From Altererythrobacter sp. CAU 1644 (lineage in GTDB: Bacteria; Pseudomonadota; Alphaproteobacteria; Sphingomonadales; Sphingomonadaceae), in contig NZ_CP121106.1 in the NCBI RefSeq assembly GCF_029623755.1, forward strand, positions 496,001 through 560,000: a stretch of 64,000 nucleotides of DNA, read 5' to 3'. Shown here one piece after another: positions 58,265-64,000 of the stretch. The position numbers and the translations under genes are program-made. The notes under the pieces were generated by a model. The model saw nothing but the letters and a program-made list of their open reading frames with translations, was not told where the DNA came from and ran no database searches. The stretch's first letter is position 1, and each line of letters starts with the position of its first letter.

Positions 58265-60447
58265 CAGAAGGCCTGACCCAGGCTGACGTAGACCGCCACG
58301 GGGCTATCGAACATGGGATTGCGGTTGAGCGGCACACCGACATCGACCCGGATCGGACCGAAGCCGGTCTTGTAGCGTACGCCCATGCCGACGCCCCAGC
58401 TAATGAAGCGGAAGTCGGGCGTACTGCCGAGCGCCACCGTACCCATGTCGACGAAGGGCACGACCTGCAGCGCACCGTCGAAGAACCCGGTATCGACCCG
58501 CGCTTCAAGGGAAGCCTCGACGAGCGAGCGTCCGCCGGTCGGCTCGCCGAAATCATTGCGGGGGCCAACCGCCTGATAGCCGTACCCGCGCACCGATCCC
58601 CCGCCACCCGAATAGAGCCGACGGGATGGAGCGATCTCGAAAGTCTCTGCGCCCAGCACGCTGGCATAACGTCCCCGGCCCGCCACCACGATCCCCTCGC
58701 CGACAGGCTGGTAGTAGGTCGCGTCGAGCTGGTTGCGCAGGTAGAAAGTCTGGGTACCGAACGCCTGCGACACTTCGGGCGCGACGAAGGCGGTTAGGCG
58801 GTAACCCTCGCTCGGATCGAGCAGCGAATCGCTGGTGTCGATCGTGGCACGGCCGAACACTCCGCCGATCAAGTACTCTCGGCGGGGCCGCGGTACGCCG
58901 CCGACCACGCGATTGCGTTCGTCGGTCCACAGCACTTCGGCGCCAACCGCCCAACTGAACGGCTTCTGGAACAGCAGGTTCGACAGGCGTTCGAACCCCG
59001 TCCGCAGGGCTACCGACCGCGCTTCGACCGCGTCGGTCTCGATATTGCTGGCATAGGCGTCGACCGTGAGAACCTGGTCCCGGCGGCGGAAATTATTGCG
59101 CTTGAAGCCGACGCTGGCGAGTTGTTCCCTCGTGCCCGCAATCGCGCGGAACTTGAGCGCTCCCTCGGGCGGGAAGAAATTGCGATGCTCCCAACTGGCC
59201 TCGACCTTGAAGCCATCCTCGGTGCCATAGCCAATCGCCCCGGCAATGGTGCGCAGCTTGGCCTTCTGCAATTCGACATCGAGCGCAAGCTCGCCCGGCT
59301 CATCGCCCTCGGGTTCCGTAACTGGACGCTGGGTGATCGCGACCGAGGATACCAGTCCGGTGGCGAGGATGGCCCGCCGCAGATCCATCTCGAGGCTGCG
59401 CTGGTACACTTCGCCGCGCTCGAACCGGGCGATCGTTTCGAGATGCTTGCCCGGCAGGAACTTGGGCAGGCTGCTCGTCACCTCGCCGAAGTCATACTTG
59501 CCGCCGGGTTCGACCAGCATGGTGAGATCGCCCTCTTCGCGGTCATGATCGACCAGTAGGATCGGATCCTCGATCGCGGCGAAGGGATAGCCGGTCTCGC
59601 CGAGCGCAACATCGAGATCGCGCCGTTCGTTGACGATCCGATCGCTGTTGAGCGGCTGGCTGCTGACGATGTCGAAAGCCGCGCGCAAATCTTCATAGTC
59701 GGGCGCGGCATCGAGCGAACCCAGATCGATCGCGCCGAATACGTACCGCTTGCCGGGGAGGATATCGAAGCGCACCCGCGGTTCGGTCTCCACATCGGTC
59801 GCGCCCGGCTCCCGCGCGCCGATGGTGCGGAGCACCTGCGCGTTGTAATAGCCGTAGATCCGCATCAGGCGCTCGAGCAGTTCTTCATCCGCCTCCGCGC
59901 GGCGAGCGATCTGCGCGACGCTGGCTTCATCGCCGTCGAGTTCCTCGATGGTCGAAAGCGCCTTGAAGCGGGCAATGAAGTCGGTCCGTTCGGGAAAGCC
60001 GTCAGCATCGTCGGGAAAGCCGATGATCAGGCGATCATCGATCCGCACGATGTCCTGGTTGGTGCGCGCCTCGCGATCGGCGCGGCCTTCCTCACCGATT
60101 TCCTCGAGCTCGGCGAAAGCCTGGTCCTGCGATTCGCTTTCCGCGTCGGCGATCGGCTCGGGCTCGGGAAGGTCGAGGTCTTCGGGCCATTCGACGGTCA
60201 GTCCCGGCATTTCGGCCATCGGCGAATCGGGCTCCAGTACCGGCTCGGCCTCGGGCGCCGAGGCGTCGCCATTTTCGATCGCCCAGTTCTCGGGATCGTC
60301 AACCGCACTGTCGGGGATCAGGTCCTCAAGGCGGGCAGGAGCACTACGGTCCTGCGCGGACGCGATGATCGGCGGGCCGCAGGCGAGCAACGCCAGCAGG
60401 CTGGAGGTCAGATGTCTTGTGAGCTTATTCGGTCGGAAGGCGGGCAG
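58264..60447 (-). CDS. tamA: TamA, Omp85-family outer-membrane assembly factor
   Basis: 727 residues if read from CTG 60447. The mature protein starts after [11 protein letters not shown]. An acidic segment (about 40-150) precedes POTRA domains ([32 protein letters not shown]) and a 16-strand Omp85 barrel with [15 protein letters not shown] and the C-terminal phenylalanine. No ATG, GTG or TTG lies between the signal peptide and ATG 60633, which would read 62 shadow residues inside bpt. CTG 60447 has AAGGA eight bases upstream and overlaps the bpt end by 23 bases. The start remains open. Both ends overlap neighbours, giving a bpt-tamA-tamB operon. Confidence 0.88.
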   Translation of the reverse strand: MPAFRPNKLTRHLTSSLLALLACGPPIIASAQDRSAPARLEDLIPDSAVDDPENWAIENGDASAPEAEPVLEPDSPMAEMPGLTVEWPEDLDLPEPEPIADAESESQDQAFAELEEIGEEGRADREARTNQDIVRIDDRLIIGFPDDADGFPERTDFIARFKALSTIEELDGDEASVAQIARRAEADEELLERLMRIYGYYNAQVLRTIGAREPGATDVETEPRVRFDILPGKRYVFGAIDLGSLDAAPDYEDLRAAFDIVSSQPLNSDRIVNERRDLDVALGETGYPFAAIEDPILLVDHDREEGDLTMLVEPGGKYDFGEVTSSLPKFLPGKHLETIARFERGEVYQRSLEMDLRRAILATGLVSSVAITQRPVTEPEGDEPGELALDVELQKAKLRTIAGAIGYGTEDGFKVEASWEHRNFFPPEGALKFRAIAGTREQLASVGFKRNNFRRRDQVLTVDAYASNIETDAVEARSVALRTGFERLSNLLFQKPFSWAVGAEVLWTDERNRVVGGVPRPRREYLIGGVFGRATIDTSDSLLDPSEGYRLTAFVAPEVSQAFGTQTFYLRNQLDATYYQPVGEGIVVAGRGRYASVLGAETFEIAPSRRLYSGGGGSVRGYGYQAVGPRNDFGEPTGGRSLVEASLEARVDTGFFDGALQVVPFVDMGTVALGSTPDFRFISWGVGMGVRYKTGFGPIRVDVGVPLNRNPMFDSPVAVYVSLGQAF

Positions 60448-61258
60448 GCTTGCCGTCCTTGCCCATTGCGCTTGGAACCGGGTTGCGTCGCTTGGTGGCG
60501 TCGGCGATGAGTCGATCCTGCTCTGTGCGCGACATCCGGACCCAGCCTTCGCGCGTGAGCCGCTCCAGCGGGCGGAAGCGGACCTTGTACTGCATGCGCT
60601 GCGACCCCTCGACCCAATAGCCGAGATAGACATAAGGCAACCCTTCTTCGGCGGCCCGGCGGATGTGATCGAGAATGATGAAATTCCCGAGCCCGGACCT
60701 AGCCTCGTGTTGCGGGTCGTAGAAGCTGTAGATCATCGACAACCCGTCGCCCTGGCGGTCGGTAAGGCAGGCGCCGATCAGGCGACCCGGTTCCCCACTG
60801 GCCGTTGGCTCCCGATATTCGACGAGGCTGGTCGTTACCGGGGTGTGTTCCACCATGTCGGCATAGTCCATCTCGTCCATCGCTGCCATCCCCCCATCGG
60901 GGTGACGAACGCCGAGATACTTCAAAAGTAAGGCGAATTGTTCCTCGGTCGCCCATGGGCGGCACTCGGTGACGATCACGTCCTCGTTGCGCTTGAGGAT
61001 GCGGCGCTGGGTGGTGGAGGGTTCGAACTCCTCGGCCACGACGCGGACCGAAATGCAAGCCTGGCAATCGATACAACTGGGGCGATAGGCGACCGTCTGG
61101 CTGCGACGGAATCCGATCCGGCCGAGCGCCTCGTTGAGCTGGTCCGAATGGGTTCCCTTGAGCTCCGTGAACACCTTCCGTTCACTGCGCCCCGGCAGGT
61201 ACGGACAGGGCGCAGGGCTCGTCACGAAGAAACGGGGAAAGCGGATCGGAGCAGTCAC
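60425..61258 (-). CDS. bpt: Aspartate/glutamate leucyltransferase (Bpt)
   Basis: 277 residues. It attaches leucine to N-terminal Asp or Glu of proteins, marking them for ClpAP in the N-end rule pathway. The N-terminal [14 protein letters not shown], cysteines in [16 protein letters not shown], and [23 protein letters not shown] sequence ([15 protein letters not shown]) with [17 protein letters not shown] are typical of ATE/Bpt. The start is GTG 61258. Its 3' end overlaps the presumed tamA start. Confidence 0.93.
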   Translation of the reverse strand: MTAPIRFPRFFVTSPAPCPYLPGRSERKVFTELKGTHSDQLNEALGRIGFRRSQTVAYRPSCIDCQACISVRVVAEEFEPSTTQRRILKRNEDVIVTECRPWATEEQFALLLKYLGVRHPDGGMAAMDEMDYADMVEHTPVTTSLVEYREPTASGEPGRLIGACLTDRQGDGLSMIYSFYDPQHEARSGLGNFIILDHIRRAAEEGLPYVYLGYWVEGSQRMQYKVRFRPLERLTREGWVRMSRTEQDRLIADATKRRNPVPSAMGKDGKPARLPTE

Positions 61259-61303
61259 GTTGGGAACCGGGTCCTTCGTCAGCGGGAATCAGGGCTTTGC
61301 GCG

Positions 61304-61372
61304 TTAAGACGATGTTATGCCTTTTCCCGAGCGCCGGTAAAAGTCCCTTAACCATGAAACATGGTAAATATC
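61304..61372. promoter_or_regulatory. Putative regulator sites in the bpt leader
   Basis: The gap between ilvA and bpt (61259-61417) holds TTAA-N7-TTAT (61304-61318), one mismatch from the CtrA consensus TTAA-N7-TTAA, then ACCATG-AAA-CATGGT (61351-61365), then TGGTAAATATC (61362-61372), an 11-mer shared with the mraZ leader. None is proven. Confidence 0.3.
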
Positions 61373-61417
61373 GGATTACTTTGCACATTTCCTCGGCGGG
61401 AAAGCGCGGATCAGCGG

Positions 61418-62671
61418 TCAGTTGAGCTCGACCGGGCTTACGGAATAACCCCTGGCCTTGAGCGCTTTAACCAAGGCGTCGAGCTGTTCTCGGTCGCGCG
61501 CCTCGCACTCGATATCGGTAATCAGCCCCTTCGCCGGCAGCGAAGTGAAGATGCGTTGGTGATAGATTTCGATAATGTTGACGTGATGCTGGTCGAAGAT
61601 TTCCATAACCTTGAACAGCGATCCGGGACGGTCCTGTAACGTGATCCGGAGGCGCGCGAGGCGCCCTTGCCGCGCCAGGTCACGCAGCAGCACATTGGCC
61701 AGCAAGCGGGTGTCGATATTTCCGCCGCACAGGACCAGGCCGACCTTCTTGCCGGCAAAGCGATCCGGATTGGCGAGCACGGCCGCGAGCCCCGCGGCGC
61801 CCGCACCTTCGACCACTGTTTTCTCGATCTGCAGCAAGAGCGAAACGGCGCTCTCGAGGGCCTCTTCGTCGACCAGCACGATATCGTCGACGATTTCGCC
61901 GATGATCTTGCTGGTGAACTGGCCGGGCGCCTTGACCGCGATGCCTTCGGCCAGCGTGTCGCCGCCGCAATCGCGCTCCTCGCCCTTCATGTGGGCATAC
62001 ATCGAGGGGAACAACTCGGCCTGGACACCGATCACGTCGACATGGCCCGGATGCGCATGCGCCGCCGTCGCGATGCCCGAGATCAGCCCGCCGCCGCCGA
62101 TCGGGACCACCAGGCAATCGAGGTCGGGCTTGTCCTCCAGCATCTCGAGCCCGACCGTGCCCTGACCCGCCGCGACCAGCGGGTCGTCGAACGGGTGGAC
62201 GAAGGTCAACCCCAGTTCCTGCTCCAGCTTGCGCGCGTGCGCATAGGCATCGTCATAAGTCTCGCCCTCGAGAACGACATTGCCGCCGACGCTTTGCGTT
62301 TGCATGATCTTCACGGTCGGCGTGGTGCGCGGCATCACGATCGTCACCGGCACGCCCAGGCGCTTGCCGTGATAGGACAGGCCCTGGCTGTGGTTGCCGG
62401 CCGATGCCGCGATCACGCCGCGCTGCCTCTGCTCCTCGGTCAGGTGGAGCAGCGCGTTGAGCGCACCGCGCTCCTTGTAGGCAGCGGTGAACTGCTGGTT
62501 TTCGAACTTGAGCCAAATCTCGCAGCCGGCAATCTCCGATAAGGTCTTCGACTGCATCATCGGCGTACGCACCACCGCACCTTCGATCCGCTCGGCTGCC
62601 GCGCGGATATCGTCGATGGTCAGCGCTTCGCGCGCTGCGGCACTGCTGGCAAAGGCTGGCTTGGCTGTCAT
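61418..62671 (-). CDS. ilvA: Threonine ammonia-lyase (threonine deaminase)
   Basis: 417 residues from ATG 62671. It makes 2-oxobutyrate, the start of isoleucine synthesis. The PLP lysine is Lys66 in TAAYKERGAL, SAGNHSQGLSY and the PLP phosphate loop IGGGGLISGIA are intact, and CGGNIDTRLLA is diagnostic. One ACT domain (about 335-417, ITLQDRPGSLFKVM) replaces the two regulatory domains of E. coli IlvA, as in the catabolic or short type; feedback response is therefore uncertain. Confidence 0.93.
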   Translation of the reverse strand: MTAKPAFASSAAAREALTIDDIRAAAERIEGAVVRTPMMQSKTLSEIAGCEIWLKFENQQFTAAYKERGALNALLHLTEEQRQRGVIAASAGNHSQGLSYHGKRLGVPVTIVMPRTTPTVKIMQTQSVGGNVVLEGETYDDAYAHARKLEQELGLTFVHPFDDPLVAAGQGTVGLEMLEDKPDLDCLVVPIGGGGLISGIATAAHAHPGHVDVIGVQAELFPSMYAHMKGEERDCGGDTLAEGIAVKAPGQFTSKIIGEIVDDIVLVDEEALESAVSLLLQIEKTVVEGAGAAGLAAVLANPDRFAGKKVGLVLCGGNIDTRLLANVLLRDLARQGRLARLRITLQDRPGSLFKVMEIFDQHHVNIIEIYHQRIFTSLPAKGLITDIECEARDREQLDALVKALKARGYSVSPVELN

Positions 62672-62765
62672 GCCCCCGGCGTAAGCGCTCGGTCGGCACA
62701 GGGCAACGCGCTTAATCCCGTGAATATGTTTGCAGCGCGACAATTTGTCTTTAACCCCGCGCCCC

Positions 62766-63665
62766 ATGAGCACCACGAAGAACGTCGCTTTCATCGGGCT
62801 GGGGGTAATGGGCGGGCCGATGACCGGCCATCTCGCGCGGGCCGGCCATCGGGTCACCGCTTACAATCGCAGCGCCGACCGCGTCGCCAGGTGGCGCGAG
62901 AAGTGGCAGGATGAAGGATTGGACGTCTCGTTCGCCGTGACGCCTGCCGCAGCGGCGAAGGACGCCGAGATCGTGTTCACCTGCGTGGGCAATGACGAAG
63001 ACCTGCGGGCGGTTACGCTTGGCGAGGACGGGGTCATGGCTGAGATTGCGGCCGAGGCCTTGCTGGTGGATCACACCACGGTGTCCGCCAATATGGCGCG
63101 CGAACTCGCCGCAGCTGGGAGCGAGCGCGGGGTCGAGGTCGTCGACGCGCCGGTATCCGGAGGTCAGGCCGGAGCCGAGAATGGCAGGCTCGCCATCATG
63201 TGCGGCGGGACTGCATCAGCGGTCTCCCGGGCGAGGCCCATCATGGAATGCTATGGCACCCGCATAGTCCATGTTGGCGGCGCCGGTGCCGGCCAGACCG
63301 CAAAGATGGCCAACCAGTTTTGCATCGCCGGCGTATTGGGCGGGCTTTCCGAAGCCATCCGGCTGGCGCAGGCTGCCGGCCTCGACATGGACAAGACGCT
63401 CGAGGCTATCTCGGGCGGAGCGGCGCAGAGCTGGCAGATGGAAAACCGGTGGCAGACCATGGTCGCGGACGAATTCGATTTCGGTTTCGCGATCGACTGG
63501 ATGCGCAAGGATCTCGGCTATGCGCTGGACGAAGCCAGGCGCCTCAGGCTCTCGGCGCCGGTTTCGGCACTGGTCGATCAGTTCTATGCAGAGATTCAGG
63601 CGGCAGGCGGCGGCAGGCACGATACCAGTGCGCTGATCAGCCGACTGCCCAAGGGAGGAAATTGA
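62766..63665 (+). CDS. NAD(P)-dependent beta-hydroxyacid dehydrogenase (HIBADH family)
   Basis: 299 residues from ATG 62766. The cofactor loop AFIGLGVMGGPMTGHLA is at residues 8-24. DAPVSGGQAGAENGRLAIM is the substrate loop and GAGQTAKMANQ holds the catalytic lysine. The family includes 3-hydroxyisobutyrate and tartronate-semialdehyde reductases; the substrate is not certain. It is divergent from ilvA and its stop overlaps the amidohydrolase start (TGATG). Confidence 0.92.
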   Translation: MSTTKNVAFIGLGVMGGPMTGHLARAGHRVTAYNRSADRVARWREKWQDEGLDVSFAVTPAAAAKDAEIVFTCVGNDEDLRAVTLGEDGVMAEIAAEALLVDHTTVSANMARELAAAGSERGVEVVDAPVSGGQAGAENGRLAIMCGGTASAVSRARPIMECYGTRIVHVGGAGAGQTAKMANQFCIAGVLGGLSEAIRLAQAAGLDMDKTLEAISGGAAQSWQMENRWQTMVADEFDFGFAIDWMRKDLGYALDEARRLRLSAPVSALVDQFYAEIQAAGGGRHDTSALISRLPKGGN

Positions 63666-64000
63666 TGAAGTACCTTTTCGCCGCGTTCGCAGGCACGGTC
63701 TGTGCATTGGGCGCGACCCCCGCCCTGGCCGATACCCTGATCGACAATGTCGACGGGATCACCGTGAACGAGGACGGCAATGTCGAGCGGTTCAACGCGA
63801 TCGTCATCGCCGAAGACGGCCGTGTCCGAGAGGTGCTGTCGCGCAAGAGCGACAAGCCCAAGGACATCGACTACCGCGTCGATGGCCAGGGCCGCGTCAT
63901 GTTGCCCGGCTTCGTCGATGCTCACGCGCATGTCATGAGCATCGGGATCGCGGCGATGACGCTCGACCTTGCGGAAACCAATTCGCTCGCTGAAGCGCTC
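63665..64000 (+). CDS. Exported amidohydrolase, 3' end cut by window
   Basis: The first 112 codons. A signal peptide (about 1-22, ending ALA) precedes the small beta-domain and then GFVDAHAHV, whose His87 and His89 are the first metal ligands of the amidohydrolase superfamily (TIM-barrel, often YtcJ-like). Exported members usually act on imides, amides or lactones. The substrate is unknown. It is translationally coupled to the preceding dehydrogenase gene. Confidence 0.85.
   Translation, partial: MKYLFAAFAGTVCALGATPALADTLIDNVDGITVNEDGNVERFNAIVIAEDGRVREVLSRKSDKPKDIDYRVDGQGRVMLPGFVDAHAHVMSIGIAAMTLDLAETNSLAEAL

Overview
The window reads as chromosomal DNA of a GC-rich Gram-negative alphaproteobacterium, most likely a member of the Sphingomonadales (Erythrobacter/Sphingomonas-like). 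The clues are the compact, reversed division and cell-wall (dcw) cluster, an FtsZ with a very long acidic linker, a DUF934-cysH pair, the Bpt-type leucyltransferase, TamA/TamB, a meso-DAP type MurE and several alphaproteobacterial lipoproteins. The taxonomic call is inference, since no database search was possible.

Layout. 1-2.7 kb: the end of an assimilatory sulfate-reduction operon (DUF934, cysH), then two lipoprotein genes. 2.8-8.4 kb, minus strand: a cobalamin riboswitch controlling a BtuB-type TonB receptor, then obg, proB and an SDR-type epimerase, with tRNA-Ala(CGC) just upstream of the riboswitch. 8.5-13.7 kb, minus strand: a polyproline lipoprotein, a Bax-inhibitor-1 family membrane protein with a clear terminator, proC, a YbjN protein and a TPR/SPOR protein. 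13.8-32.8 kb, minus strand: the complete dcw cluster in the order mraZ-rsmH-ftsL-ftsI-murE-murF-mraY-murD-ftsW-murG-murC-murB-ddl-ftsQ-ftsA-ftsZ. Nearly every junction overlaps by 1-14 bases or is separated by a few bases. The main break is at ftsA/ftsZ, where a perfect DnaA box and a tandem repeat lie in the ftsZ leader. Upstream of mraZ four GGGAT/ATCCC boxes at helical spacing look like an MraZ operator.

33.2-35.7 kb, minus strand: a ferredoxin, cysteine synthase and two small membrane proteins. 35.9-40.5 kb, plus strand: an AlkA-like glycosylase, an S9 peptidase, an SDR and an esterase. 40.5-48 kb: mixed housekeeping genes (phhB, an APC permease, ccmA-ccmB, map, a DUF3298 lipoprotein, a leucyl aminopeptidase, an SH3-like protein, argC). 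48.1-50.1 kb: glnB-glnA, closed by a textbook terminator. 50.2-54.1 kb is the most accessory-looking part. It holds a Ca/Na exchanger, a 382-bp unit made of a GIY-YIG nuclease gene broken by one stop codon between two inward-facing 27-bp palindromic repeats, a solitary phage-type lysozyme, an Arg/Gly/Asp-rich secreted protein and a FAS1 lipoprotein. 54.1-61.3 kb, minus strand: bpt-tamA-tamB, in which tamA lacks an ordinary start codon. 61.4-64 kb: ilvA, then divergently a 3-hydroxyisobutyrate-dehydrogenase-like gene and the start of an amidohydrolase cut by the window edge.

Functionally, most of the window builds and divides the envelope: peptidoglycan precursors, the septal ring, outer-membrane assembly and lipoproteins. 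Amino-acid biosynthesis (sulfur, proline, arginine, glutamine, isoleucine) makes up much of the rest. No prophage, CRISPR array, rRNA operon or large island is visible. The strongest candidates for something undescribed are the repeat-flanked GIY-YIG unit and the putative control sites of the two dcw promoters.
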